Notes under the pieces: generated by a model
Told to the model about the DNA's origin: nothing
Seen by the model: the letters and a program-made list of their open reading frames with translations, nothing else
Databases searched by the model: none
Translations under genes and position numbers: made by a program
Part shown: positions 16,103 through 24,861 of the stretch, piece after piece
Layout: each line of letters begins with the position of its first letter
How positions within the stretch are numbered: position 1 is the stretch's first letter
From: CAMDTE01 sp034679985
GTDB lineage: Bacteria; Bacteroidota; Bacteroidia; Flavobacteriales; Schleiferiaceae
Reading direction: 5' to 3'
Assembly: GCA_034679985.1 (NCBI GenBank)
Contig: JAXITR010000001.1
Location: 1-64,000, forward strand
Length of the DNA stretch: 64,000 bases

Positions 16103-17002
16103 ATGAAAAACAAACGCTTGCTGGACCTGGTGGTGCTCAGTGACCTGCACTTGGGCACCTTTGGGTGCCACGCCAAAGAACTGCTGTCGTACCTGAAGGG
16201 GATTAAGCCGCGGGTGTTGATCCTCAACGGGGACATCATCGACATGTGGAACTTCCGGAAGCGCTACTTCCCCAAAAGCCACTTGAAGGTGCTCAAGCGC
16301 ATCATCACGCTGGCGCAGCAGGGCACGGAGGTGGTGTACATCACCGGAAACCACGACGAAATGCTGCGTCGGTTCGCGGATATGGATTTGGGGCTGCTCA
16401 AGCTGCGCAACGCCTATTCGGCGGAATTGGGCGGCGAACGCGTTTGGTTCTTCCACGGGGACGTTTTTGACGCTTCCATCCAAAACGCCAAGTGGCTCGC
16501 CAAACTGGGCGGCTGGAGCTACGACGCCCTGATTTGGTTGAACCGATGGATCAATTTGGCCCTGGAACGGATGGGGCGGGAAAAGTTCTCCCTTTCCAAA
16601 AAAGTAAAGGACGGCGTGAAAAAAGCAGTGGCTTTTGTGGCCGATTTTGAGCTGGCCGCCGCCGAATGGGCCTTGGCCCGCGATTACCAGCGGGTGGTGT
16701 GCGGCCACATCCACCAACCGCAAATGCGCACCATCACCACCAAAAACGGATCGATTATTTACATGAATTCCGGGGATTGGGTGGAAAACTGCACGGCTCT
16801 AGAGTACCACAACAACGTTTGGAGTCTGTACACGCACGCCCACGTTTCCCGGACGGTGGAAGAGGACGACGAAAAAGTGGACGCGAATGCTTCCGAATTG
16901 GTTCGGTTGATCTTGGGAACGGATTTGTCTGGCGGAAAATCGGCACCCGCGGAATCTCCGGAGGAACTGCAGACCCGCAAAAAGCGCGCCCGGTCTGCGT
17001 AA
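16103..17002 (+). CDS. UDP-2,3-diacylglucosamine diphosphatase family metallophosphoesterase (LpxH-like)
   Basis: LpxH-type enzymes remove UMP from UDP-2,3-diacylglucosamine in lipid A synthesis. The 299-residue protein shows all metallophosphoesterase motifs in order: SDLHLG (13-18), GDIIDMW, GNHDE and GHIHQ. A helical insert (about 125-175, WSYDALIWLNRWINLALERMG) follows the GDVFDA segment, as in the LpxH2/UDP-diacylglucosamine group. The C-terminus from about 255 is charged and low in complexity. No signal peptide, so it is a cytoplasmic or peripheral membrane protein. It lies alone between a terminator and the convergent asparaginase gene. Confidence 0.85.
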   Translation: MKNKRLLDLVVLSDLHLGTFGCHAKELLSYLKGIKPRVLILNGDIIDMWNFRKRYFPKSHLKVLKRIITLAQQGTEVVYITGNHDEMLRRFADMDLGLLKLRNAYSAELGGERVWFFHGDVFDASIQNAKWLAKLGGWSYDALIWLNRWINLALERMGREKFSLSKKVKDGVKKAVAFVADFELAAAEWALARDYQRVVCGHIHQPQMRTITTKNGSIIYMNSGDWVENCTALEYHNNVWSLYTHAHVSRTVEEDDEKVDANASELVRLILGTDLSGGKSAPAESPEELQTRKKRARSA

Positions 17003-17037
17003 AACGCGGCGGCCCAAAGGCCCTTTTCCAGAAGAAT

Positions 17038-18090
17038 TTAGTGTCCTTCGCTCCGTTCGCCCGCCACGTTGCGGGCGAACTCGTTTTGGAAGGCGTCGGA
17101 GGGTAAATCCTGTGCCAACAGCCACATGGCCTTCACCAGGGCGGCTTCCGGGGTGGAATCGCCGGCGCTGAGCACGCCGGCTTCGTGGAGGATGCGTCCG
17201 GCGGCGTATTCTGAGGAACCCACTCCGCCTTTGCGGCAGTGCGAAACTTGAATGAGGTGAATATTGCGGTCTCGGGCCGACCGAAGGGCGGCGGCCAACC
17301 ACGGTTGGCTGGGAACATTGCCGGCGCCAAAGGTTTGCAGCAACACGGCTTTGCGGCCGGAATTCAAAACGGCGCGCACAAAGGCTTCGTCGATGCCCGG
17401 ATAAAAGGGCAGCCAACCCACGGCCGGGTCAAACCGGGTGTGGGGCGCCGCGCCTTCGGCGCGGCGCTGTGCGGCCGCGGCCTGCCGCGCCGCCCCTTCT
17501 TCCACCGACGGTGCAAACACGAGTTTCACACCGGCGGAAGCCAAGGCGGGAAAATTGGGGCTGTCGAAGGCATTGAAATCCTCCGAACTCTGTTTGTACA
17601 CGCGGTTGCCGCGGTACAATGTGTACTCAAAATAAACCGCAACTTCCCGCAATACCGGCTTGCCGTGTGCGTCTCGGGCGCGGGCCACCTCCACCGCCGT
17701 GATGAGGTTTTCGCGGGCGTCGGACCGGGGAACGCCCATGGGGAGCTGCGAACCGGTGAGCACCACCGGCAGGTTCAAGCCCAACAGTGCGAAGCTGAGT
17801 GCGGAAGCGGTGTAGGCCATCGTGTCCGTTCCGTGGAGCACCACAAAGGCGTCGGCGTGGGGGGCTTCGGCCCAAATGAGCTCCGCCAGGCGCATCCAGT
17901 CGTTCGGATGAAAGTCCGACGAGTCCACCAGGGGTTCCAGCACGGAGGTGCAAAAGGTGGCGCCCAAGGCACCCAACTCCGGCACGCGGTCCAGGAGGTC
18001 GGCAAAATCGTAGGGCACCAGGTCTCCCCGCTCGTTGTGCACCATGCCAATGGTGCCGCCGGTGTAGATGAGGTGCAAACGCATGGGCAC
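17038..18090 (-). CDS. ansA: type I L-asparaginase
   Basis: Hydrolyses asparagine to aspartate and ammonia in the cytoplasm. The 350-residue protein has the first catalytic threonine in YTGGTIGM near the N-terminus and the second in HGTDTMAYTASALSF. GSQLPMGVPRSDARENL is also typical. No signal peptide is present, which fits the cytoplasmic type. An Ala/Arg-rich stretch (about residues 200-218, EEGAARQAAAAQRRAEGAAP) interrupts an otherwise regular alignment and is encoded by a perfect hairpin. The gene starts 11 bp after the TatD stop, at the end of the sucA-sucB-tatD-ansA run. A later ATG two codons in is possible. Confidence 0.93.
   Translation of the reverse strand: MPMRLHLIYTGGTIGMVHNERGDLVPYDFADLLDRVPELGALGATFCTSVLEPLVDSSDFHPNDWMRLAELIWAEAPHADAFVVLHGTDTMAYTASALSFALLGLNLPVVLTGSQLPMGVPRSDARENLITAVEVARARDAHGKPVLREVAVYFEYTLYRGNRVYKQSSEDFNAFDSPNFPALASAGVKLVFAPSVEEGAARQAAAAQRRAEGAAPHTRFDPAVGWLPFYPGIDEAFVRAVLNSGRKAVLLQTFGAGNVPSQPWLAAALRSARDRNIHLIQVSHCRKGGVGSSEYAAGRILHEAGVLSAGDSTPEAALVKAMWLLAQDLPSDAFQNEFARNVAGERSEGH
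17445..17467. repeat. perfect 10-bp-arm hairpin inside ansA
   Basis: Arms GCGCCGCGCC and GGCGCGGCGC with a 3-nt loop TTC. It encodes part of an Ala/Arg-rich insert in the asparaginase. It is the longest of the coding hairpins found here. Confidence 0.65.
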
Positions 18091-18101
18091 TGCTTCAGGG
18101 A

Positions 18102-18899
18102 TCAGACCTGCCCGACGGTTCCTCCGTGGGGCGAGACTAAGTTAAAGACCTTTTGCGCGTTGGCGGTGGTGACGGCGTCGATTTCCCGCGCGGTACGCCC
18201 CAATTGGGCGGCCAAGAAGTCCCGCACGAAGGCCAAATGGGCGGGTTCGTTGCGTTGACCGCGCACCGGGACGGGCGCCAAATAAGGGGCGTCGGTCTCC
18301 AACACCACCCGATCCAGCCCTACTTCGCGCAGGACGTCGATGACCTTAGCGTTTTTGTAGGTGACCACGCCGCCAATGCCCAGGTGCCAGCCGGCGTCGA
18401 TCACTTCCCGGGCGATTTCCAGGCTTCCGGTGAAGCAGTGGAGCACGCCGCGCACTTGGTTCTTGCGCGGACGGAGCACGTCCAGCAACGGGCCCCAGGC
18501 CTCGCGCACGTGGATGCTCACGGGCTTGTTCCAGCGCACGGCCCAGTCCAACTGACGCTCCAACGCCGCTACCTGCCAATCCAAGGTGGTTTTGTCCCAG
18601 TAGAGGTCCAGGCCAATTTCGCCCACGGCCACCCAACGGTCCGGTTCTGCCGCCAGACGCGCTTCGTAGCGGTCCAAAACGTCCGAAAAATCCGCGCCCA
18701 CGTGGCAGGGATGCAAACCCACCATGAGGCGCAAAAAGTCCGGATGCGCGCGCTCCAACTCCTCCATGGCGGGCAACGTTTCGTCGTCCACGTTGGGAAT
18801 CAAGCACTGGGTGACGCCCGCCGCTTCCGCACGGGAACGCATTTCCAGCCAATCCGCAGCAAACTGCGGGTTGTCCAAATGGGTGTGGGTGTCGATCAT
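18102..18899 (-). CDS. tatD: TatD family metal-dependent hydrolase
   Basis: TatD proteins are metal-dependent hydrolases of the amidohydrolase fold, with DNase activity shown for some. The 265-residue protein starts with the metal site MIDTHTHLDNP, has VGLHPCHV, a GEIGLDLYWDK segment with the metal-bridging Glu, HVREAW, LHCFTGS, and ETDAPYLAP near the C-terminus. Length and motif order are standard. It is 22 bp downstream of sucB and 11 bp upstream of ansA on the same strand. Which of the several TatD paralogues it represents cannot be told. Confidence 0.92.
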   Translation of the reverse strand: MIDTHTHLDNPQFAADWLEMRSRAEAAGVTQCLIPNVDDETLPAMEELERAHPDFLRLMVGLHPCHVGADFSDVLDRYEARLAAEPDRWVAVGEIGLDLYWDKTTLDWQVAALERQLDWAVRWNKPVSIHVREAWGPLLDVLRPRKNQVRGVLHCFTGSLEIAREVIDAGWHLGIGGVVTYKNAKVIDVLREVGLDRVVLETDAPYLAPVPVRGQRNEPAHLAFVRDFLAAQLGRTAREIDAVTTANAQKVFNLVSPHGGTVGQV

Positions 18900-18921
18900 G
18901 ACCGGCAGTATCCGGGAGCGC

Positions 18922-20151
18922 TCAACGCAGGCCCAGGGCCTTTTCCGGATCGCCGCCCATGAGGTGTTCCACGGGGTTCTCCAAGGCTTCTTTGATGGAA
19001 ACCAAGGTGCCCACAGACTCTCGGCCGTCGATGATGCGGTGGTCGTAGCTCATGGCCACGTACATGATGGGGCGGATCACGATCTGGCCGTCTTTCACCA
19101 CCGGACGCTCCACAATGTTGTGCATGCCCAAGATGGCGCTCTGCGGTGGGTTGATGATGGGGGTAGACAGCATGGATCCGAAGACACCGCCGTTCGTGAT
19201 GGTGAACACCCCGCCGGTCATTTCGTCCACGGTGATTTTGCCGTCGCGCACCTTGGTGGCCAGGTCTTTGATGGCCTGTTCCACGCCGGCAAATCCCAAT
19301 TGATCCGCATTGCGCACCACCGGAACCATCAGGCCCTTGGGGCCGCTGACGGCCACGGAAATGTCCAGGGTATCAAAGGTCACGGTGTCTTCGCCGTCGA
19401 TCATGGAGGCTACGGTCGGGAACTGCTGGAGCGCCCGAACGGTGGCCAAGGTGAAGAAGCTCATGAAGCCCAATCCCACGCCGTGCTTGGCTTGGAAGGC
19501 TTCTTTGTATTTTTTGCGGAGGTCAAAAATGGGCTGCATGTCCACCTCGTTGAAGGTTGTGAGCATGGCGGTTTCGTTTTTGACGGTCACCAAGCGCTGG
19601 GCCAATTTGCGACGCAGGGCGCTCATGCGCTGGCGTTTTTCACCGCGTACGGTTGTGCCGGCGCCCGGGGTGCCCATGGAAACTTTGGCGTCCACAGCGT
19701 CTTGCTTGGTGATGCGGCCACCGCGGCCGGTGCCCACTACGGCGGCGGGGTCCATGCCTTTTTCCGCCAAAACTTTAGCGGCCGCGGGCGAAGGAGTTCC
19801 GGTGGCGTAGGAAACGGGCATGGGGTTGGGCGCTGCAGCCGGAGCGGCGGCAGGTGCTGCTGCGGGAGCAGAAGCGGGAACTGCGGCCGGTTTGGCGCCG
19901 CCCGCAGGTGCGGCGGCAGAGGTGTCGATCTTCGCCACCACCTGACCCACGGCTACCGTAGTACCGGGTTCCACCAACAACTCAATCACCCCGCTGGCTT
20001 CCGCCGGCAAAGCCAAAGTGGCCTTGTCCGAATCAACTTCGGCGATTTCCTGATCTTTCTCTACGTAGTCGCCGGTTTGCACCAGCCAGTTCGCGATTTC
20101 AACTTCGCTGATGGACTCTCCGGGAGAGGGGACTTTCATTTCCAGAATCAT
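18922..20151 (-). CDS. sucB: dihydrolipoyllysine-residue succinyltransferase (E2 of 2-oxoglutarate dehydrogenase)
   Basis: Transfers the succinyl group from the E1 product to CoA in the citric acid cycle. The 409-residue protein has one lipoyl domain (1-78, lipoylated Lys in EVDSDKATLALP), an Ala/Pro linker (about 82-120), a peripheral subunit-binding domain (about 123-160, SPAAAKVLAEKGMDPAAV) and the catalytic domain to the end. The active site His and Asp are in MSYDHRIIDGRESV. It lies 19 bp after sucA in the usual E1-E2 order; E3 is not in the window. Confidence 0.96.
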   Translation of the reverse strand: MILEMKVPSPGESISEVEIANWLVQTGDYVEKDQEIAEVDSDKATLALPAEASGVIELLVEPGTTVAVGQVVAKIDTSAAAPAGGAKPAAVPASAPAAAPAAAPAAAPNPMPVSYATGTPSPAAAKVLAEKGMDPAAVVGTGRGGRITKQDAVDAKVSMGTPGAGTTVRGEKRQRMSALRRKLAQRLVTVKNETAMLTTFNEVDMQPIFDLRKKYKEAFQAKHGVGLGFMSFFTLATVRALQQFPTVASMIDGEDTVTFDTLDISVAVSGPKGLMVPVVRNADQLGFAGVEQAIKDLATKVRDGKITVDEMTGGVFTITNGGVFGSMLSTPIINPPQSAILGMHNIVERPVVKDGQIVIRPIMYVAMSYDHRIIDGRESVGTLVSIKEALENPVEHLMGGDPEKALGLR

Positions 20152-20170
20152 GGCAATTCAGATGGGGGGT

Positions 20171-22972
20171 TCAATGGGCAAAAACAGAGTGAATGAGGGC
20201 GTGCTGCAGTTTGTGCGCCGCCTGGTGGGAGCCGGACGCCGGAGCGGCACTGGCCGCAGGCGAAATGCGCTCCAAGCGAATGGGGAAGTGCTCCAAAACA
20301 AAGGTCCAGGCGCCCATGTTGGCGGGCTCTTCCTGCGCCCAAATAAACTGCGTGGCTTTGGGATAACGGCTTAATTCCGCCTCCACCGCGGCGCGGTCCA
20401 GCGGATAAATCTGCTCCAGACGCACCAATGCCGTGTTGGTGTGGCCGTGCTTTTCGCGCTCTTCTGCCAGTTCGTAGTACAACTTGCCGGAGCAGAAAAC
20501 CACCTTGGTCACCTCCTCCGCGCGCACCGTGCGGTCCACCAAAACGGGTTGGAACGTGCCGTCGGACAATTCAGAACGGGTAGAAACGGCCTTGGGGTGG
20601 CGCAACAAACTCTTGGGCGTCATCACCACCAGCGGTTTGCGGAAGGTCCGCTTCACTTGCCTGCGCAGCAGGTGGTAGTGGTTCGCCGGGGTGGTGGGGT
20701 TGCACACGATCATGTTTTCTTCGGCGCACAGCTGCAAGAAACGCTCCAGTCGGGCCGACGAGTGCTCCGCACCTTGTCCTTCGTAGCCGTGCGGCAGGAA
20801 CAGCACCAAGCCGTTTTGCTGGCGCCACTTGTCTTCTGCGGCGGAAAGGAACTGGTCGATGATGATCTGAGCGCCGTTGGCGAAGTCGCCGAATTGTGCC
20901 TCCCAAACGGTGAGGGTTTCCGGGCTGGCCAAGGCGTAGCCGTAGTCAAAGCCCAGTACCGCGTACTCGCTGAGGTGCGAATTGTAGATGGCAAAGCGGC
21001 CTTTTTTGCCGGGAACTGCGTCCACCAAGCACACTTCCTCCTCGGAATCTTCCACCTTAATGATGGCGTGGCGGTGGGAGAAGGTGCCGCGCTCGACGTC
21101 CTCCCCGGAGATGCGCACGTTGAAACCGTCGCGCACCAGCGTTCCGTAGGCCAGCATTTCCGCCAACCCCCAGTCTATGGAGTCCGCGTCAAAGAACATG
21201 CGCCGACGGTCCTCCACCAAACGCGCAGCTTTGTTGAAGAACTTCTTGCCGTCGGGGAGCTGGGTCAGGGCAGCGGCCACTGCAGCCAAATCCGCCGCGG
21301 GCAGGGTGGTGTCCACCGGAAGGAAGGAATCGCCGTGGCGTGCGGGCGGATAGGGTGCCCACTCGTCCAGCATGAACGGCGTGATGACGTTTTTCTGAAT
21401 GGCCTTGGCCTCGGAGAAATCGCCTTCCAGCATGGCGCGGAATTCGGTTTCCATTTCCTTCACCAAAGTGGCCTCCACCTCGCCCTGCGCCACCAATTTT
21501 TGGTTGTAGATCTCGCGCGGGTTGGGGTGTTTGGAGATTTCCTTGTAGAGCAACGGCTGCGTGAAACGGGGCTCGTCGCCTTCGTTGTGGCCGTACTTGC
21601 GGTAGCACAAAAGGTCAATGAAGACATCGCGGCCGTACTTCTGGCGGTATTCCACCGCAAAACGCATGGCGTGCACGCAGGCTTCCACGTCGTCACCGTT
21701 GACGTGCAAAACGGGAGCCAAAACGGTCTTGGCCACGTCCGTGCAGTAGGTGGACGAGCGGGCGTCCAGGTAGTTGGTGGTGAAGCCCACTTGGTTGTTG
21801 ATGACCAAGTGGATGGTGCCGCCGGTGGCGTAGCCGTCCAGGCGTTCCATTTGCAAGACCTCGTACACAATGCCCTGACCGGCCACCGCGGCGTCGCCGT
21901 GGATGAGGATGGGCAACACCTTGCTGCGGTCCATGCCGTAGTCCGTGTTTCCCTTGGCGCGGGCAATGCCCTCCACCACCGGATCTACCGCCTCCAAGTG
22001 GGACGGATTGGGCGCTAAGTTTAACTTGATGGGCAGGCCGTTGAACAGGGTTTGTGTGGCGGTGTGGCCCAGGTGGTACTTCACGTCGCCGTCAAAACCG
22101 TCGTAGCCGTCGGCCTCAAATTCTTTGCCTTCAAACTCGGAAAACACCTGCTTGTGCGGTTTTCCAAAGACGTTGGTGAGCACGTTAAGTCGGCCCCGAT
22201 GCGCCATGCCCAAAACGACTTCCTGAACGCCGCGTTCGGCCGCGCGCTGAAGCAAGAAATCCAGTCCGGGAATCAAGGCCTCGCCACCCTCAATGGAGAA
22301 GCGCTTTTGGCCCACAAATTTGGTGTTCAGGAAGCCTTCAAACGAGACCGCCTGGTTCAGCTTGTGCAGAATTTGGCGCTTTTCCGCCAATCCCAACGCC
22401 GGGGAGTTGTCGTTCTGGTGGATGAATCCTTTGATCCAGTCCAGCACTTCCGGCTGGCGAATGTACATGTATTCCACCCCGATGGAGCGGCAGTAAATGG
22501 CTTCCAGGTGCACGATGATTTCGCGCAAGGGAGCGGGGCCGGACAAACCTACTTCCGTAGCAGCGGCAAAAACGGTGTCCAGGTCCTGCTGCGCCAACCC
22601 GAAGTTTTCCAACGCCAAGGTGGGCTGGTAGGTGCGGCGCGCGCGGACGGGGTTGGTGGCCGTAAACAGGTGACCGCGGGTGCGGTAGCCGTTGATCAGG
22701 TTCAGAACCTTGAACTCCGTGCGCACGGTGTCCGGCAGAATGCCCGCTGTGGCGGAAGATCCGGCCGCAGACCCGGTAGCTGAAGCGGCGGGGCGGTTTA
22801 CCTCGGCATACACCTCGTCCAACAGGTCTCCGTAGTCGGAGCGGGAGAAGTCGTAGCCTTGAAAAAACGCACGCCAACTGGGTTCCACGGCGTCGGGCTG
22901 GGCCACGTACTGCCGGTAGAGGTCGTCGATAAACTCGATGTGGGCACTGCCCAGGAAGGAAAAACGGTCCAT
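20171..22972 (-). CDS. sucA: 2-oxoglutarate dehydrogenase E1 component
   Basis: Thiamine diphosphate enzyme that decarboxylates 2-oxoglutarate. The 933-residue length is usual. The N-terminal helix MDRFSFLGSAHIEFIDDLYRQY is the E2-binding segment. The dehydrogenase core shows HRGRLNVL, the TPP-binding region GDAAVAGQGIVYEVLQM with VINNQVGFTT, and in the C-terminal part WEAQFGDFANGAQ and LPHGYEGQGAEHSS. I start at the ATG at 22972 because the more upstream in-frame start (22996) overlaps a perfect TACCTTTG promoter element at 22994-23001. SucB, TatD and AnsA follow on the same strand. Confidence 0.96.
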   Translation of the reverse strand: MDRFSFLGSAHIEFIDDLYRQYVAQPDAVEPSWRAFFQGYDFSRSDYGDLLDEVYAEVNRPAASATGSAAGSSATAGILPDTVRTEFKVLNLINGYRTRGHLFTATNPVRARRTYQPTLALENFGLAQQDLDTVFAAATEVGLSGPAPLREIIVHLEAIYCRSIGVEYMYIRQPEVLDWIKGFIHQNDNSPALGLAEKRQILHKLNQAVSFEGFLNTKFVGQKRFSIEGGEALIPGLDFLLQRAAERGVQEVVLGMAHRGRLNVLTNVFGKPHKQVFSEFEGKEFEADGYDGFDGDVKYHLGHTATQTLFNGLPIKLNLAPNPSHLEAVDPVVEGIARAKGNTDYGMDRSKVLPILIHGDAAVAGQGIVYEVLQMERLDGYATGGTIHLVINNQVGFTTNYLDARSSTYCTDVAKTVLAPVLHVNGDDVEACVHAMRFAVEYRQKYGRDVFIDLLCYRKYGHNEGDEPRFTQPLLYKEISKHPNPREIYNQKLVAQGEVEATLVKEMETEFRAMLEGDFSEAKAIQKNVITPFMLDEWAPYPPARHGDSFLPVDTTLPAADLAAVAAALTQLPDGKKFFNKAARLVEDRRRMFFDADSIDWGLAEMLAYGTLVRDGFNVRISGEDVERGTFSHRHAIIKVEDSEEEVCLVDAVPGKKGRFAIYNSHLSEYAVLGFDYGYALASPETLTVWEAQFGDFANGAQIIIDQFLSAAEDKWRQQNGLVLFLPHGYEGQGAEHSSARLERFLQLCAEENMIVCNPTTPANHYHLLRRQVKRTFRKPLVVMTPKSLLRHPKAVSTRSELSDGTFQPVLVDRTVRAEEVTKVVFCSGKLYYELAEEREKHGHTNTALVRLEQIYPLDRAAVEAELSRYPKATQFIWAQEEPANMGAWTFVLEHFPIRLERISPAASAAPASGSHQAAHKLQHALIHSVFAH

Positions 22973-22993
22973 GAAAGGCCTGAAATTACCCCG

Positions 22994-23001
22994 CAAAGGT
23001 A
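22994..23001 (-). promoter_or_regulatory. -7 element TACCTTTG of sucA
   Basis: A perfect TAnnTTTG on the minus strand, 21 nt before the sucA ATG. It places the start of the sucAB-tatD-ansA run in the gap after the polyprenyl synthase gene. Confidence 0.7.
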
Positions 23002-23023
23002 CGCCACAGCGGCGTCGATGCGG

Positions 23024-23986
23024 TTAAAATTTGCGGTCCCAGAGGGCCTGCGCAAAGGCGCGCAGCGCAGAATCTTCCAGCCCTGCTTCGTCCAAGGCCA
23101 CGAGCGCATCCGCAAAGTGTTTGGCTCGCTCGGCTTCTACCGACGCGCGCACCCCACTTTGTTCCAGCAACGCACACAATGCCTGCACCTTAGCTACCGG
23201 CTCAACGCCCGGTTGGAGCCAAGGCTGTGCAGCCTCCGGCGCGGCCTCAAGCAGCCGCAAAAAGAGCATCGTTTTCTTGTGCGCCAAGAGGTCTCCGCCC
23301 ACTTGCTTTCCCACGGCACCGGGCTCACCAAAGGCGTCCAGGAGGTCGTCGTGGATCTGAAAAGAGGTTCCCAAGGACAAACCAAAGCGGTACAGCGCCT
23401 CGCTGCGCTCGGCGCCAGCCCCCGCCACCAGGGCCCCCAACTGGAGAGCACAACCCAGCAGCACACTCGTTTTGTACTGAATCATCCGGAGGTAATCCGC
23501 TTCGCTGATGCCCGTTTGGGTCTCAAACTCCATGTCCCACTGCTGCCCTTCGCATACTTCCAGCGCCGTTCGGTTGAAAATTTGGAGCGCCTGAGGAACC
23601 ACCGACGTCGGCAATTTTGCGAGGGATTGGTAGGCCAAAACCAGCATCGCATCGCCGGAGAGAATGGCCGTGTTGGTGTCCCACTTTGTGTGGACCGTGG
23701 GTTGGCCGCGGCGCAGGGGCGCCGCATCCATGATGTCGTCGTGGATCAGAGAAAAGTTGTGGAACAACTCAATGGCGTGGGCCCCGGGGAGGGCGGCGCG
23801 CGGGTCTCCGCCGCAGGCTTGAGCGCCCAGCAGCACCAACACCGGGCGCAAGCGTTTGCCGCCCAAATTCAGCAGGTAGCGTTGGGGGGCGTAGAGTCCG
23901 TCCGCCGGACCGTTGAGCGCGGGCCCACTCAGTTCTTGGGCCAAATAATCCGCGTACAAGCGGGTCAGGTCGTTCAGTTGCTGCAT
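23024..23986 (-). CDS. ispA: polyprenyl (farnesyl/geranylgeranyl-type) diphosphate synthase
   Basis: Condenses allylic diphosphates with isopentenyl diphosphate. The 320-residue protein has both Asp-rich motifs: DDIMD in LIHDDIMDAAPLRRG, and DDLLD in FQIHDDLLDAFG. GGKRLRPVL is the diphosphate-binding segment. The chain-length residues ahead of the first motif (HAIELFHNFSLIHDD) include Phe, which favours short products of C15-C20, but this is only an estimate. A second, longer-chain-type synthase is encoded at 50151-51119. It is 14 bp downstream of rfbA on the same strand. Confidence 0.92.
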   Translation of the reverse strand: MQQLNDLTRLYADYLAQELSGPALNGPADGLYAPQRYLLNLGGKRLRPVLVLLGAQACGGDPRAALPGAHAIELFHNFSLIHDDIMDAAPLRRGQPTVHTKWDTNTAILSGDAMLVLAYQSLAKLPTSVVPQALQIFNRTALEVCEGQQWDMEFETQTGISEADYLRMIQYKTSVLLGCALQLGALVAGAGAERSEALYRFGLSLGTSFQIHDDLLDAFGEPGAVGKQVGGDLLAHKKTMLFLRLLEAAPEAAQPWLQPGVEPVAKVQALCALLEQSGVRASVEAERAKHFADALVALDEAGLEDSALRAFAQALWDRKF

Positions 23987-24000
23987 GGTGGGTAAACCCT

Positions 24001-24861
24001 TTAGGCGAGCAAACGGTTCAGGTATTCCCCGTATCCGCTTTTCAGCAAGGGTTGGGCCAGGGCCGTCAGCTGCTCGTTGGTGATGAATCCTTTGCGCCAG
24101 GCCACTTCTTCAATGCAGCCCACCTTGAGTCCCTGACGGGCTTCCAGCACCTGCACGTATTGGCCGGCCTGCATGAGGCTGTCGAAGGTGCCGGTGTCCA
24201 ACCAGGCGGTTCCGCGGTCCAGAATGGCCACGTGAAGCTCCCCCTGCGCCAGGTAGGCGCGGTTGACGTCCGTGATCTCGTATTCGCCGCGGGCGCTGGG
24301 TTTCAGGTTGCGGGCAATGTCCACCACGCGGTTGTCGTAGAAGTATAGCCCAGGGACGGCAAAGTGGCTCTTGGGTTGTTCCGGCTTTTCTTCGATGCTC
24401 AGGGCCTTGCCGGCGGCGTCAAATTCCACCACGCCGTAGCGCTCGGGGTCGGACACGCGGTAGGCAAAGACCACGCCGCCCCGCGGGTTGACGCTGCTTT
24501 CCAGCAGGGCACCCATGGCGGAGCCGTAGAAGATGTTGTCTCCCAGCACCAGGGCCACGGAGTCCGTTCCAATGAAGTCTGCGCCCAGCACAAAGGCCTG
24601 CGCCAAGCCGTTGGGCTCGTGCTGCACCGCGTATTCAAACCGGCACCCCAGACGGGAACCGTCGCCCAAGAGTTGGCGAAACAAGGGGGCGTCGTGCGGG
24701 GTGGTGATGATCAGGATTTCCCGAATACCAGCCTCCAGCAAGGTGGACAGCGGGTAGTAAATCATGGGCTTGTCGTACACCGGCATGAGCTGCTTGCTCA
24801 CGCTCAGCGTCAGGGGGTGGAGCCGGGTGCCGGAGCCGCCGGCCAGGATGATGCCTTTCAT
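24001..24861 (-). CDS. rfbA: glucose-1-phosphate thymidylyltransferase
   Basis: Makes dTDP-glucose from dTTP and glucose 1-phosphate, the first step towards dTDP-rhamnose and related sugars. The 286-residue protein shows the nucleotide site ILAGGSGTRLHPLT, KQLMPVYDKPMIYYPLSTLLEAG, LGDNIFYG and IEEKPEQPKS, all standard. Its ATG overlaps the stop of the upstream RND gene by one base (TGATG), so translation is probably coupled. The other dTDP-sugar genes (rfbB, rfbC, rfbD) are not in the window, so a role in a local polysaccharide cluster is not supported. Confidence 0.95.
   Translation of the reverse strand: MKGIILAGGSGTRLHPLTLSVSKQLMPVYDKPMIYYPLSTLLEAGIREILIITTPHDAPLFRQLLGDGSRLGCRFEYAVQHEPNGLAQAFVLGADFIGTDSVALVLGDNIFYGSAMGALLESSVNPRGGVVFAYRVSDPERYGVVEFDAAGKALSIEEKPEQPKSHFAVPGLYFYDNRVVDIARNLKPSARGEYEITDVNRAYLAQGELHVAILDRGTAWLDTGTFDSLMQAGQYVQVLEARQGLKVGCIEEVAWRKGFITNEQLTALAQPLLKSGYGEYLNRLLA

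Noticed and set aside
20441..22018. 525-codon + strand frame over sucA
   Set aside because: Antisense shadow of a clear sucA gene; no recognisable motifs and atypical composition.
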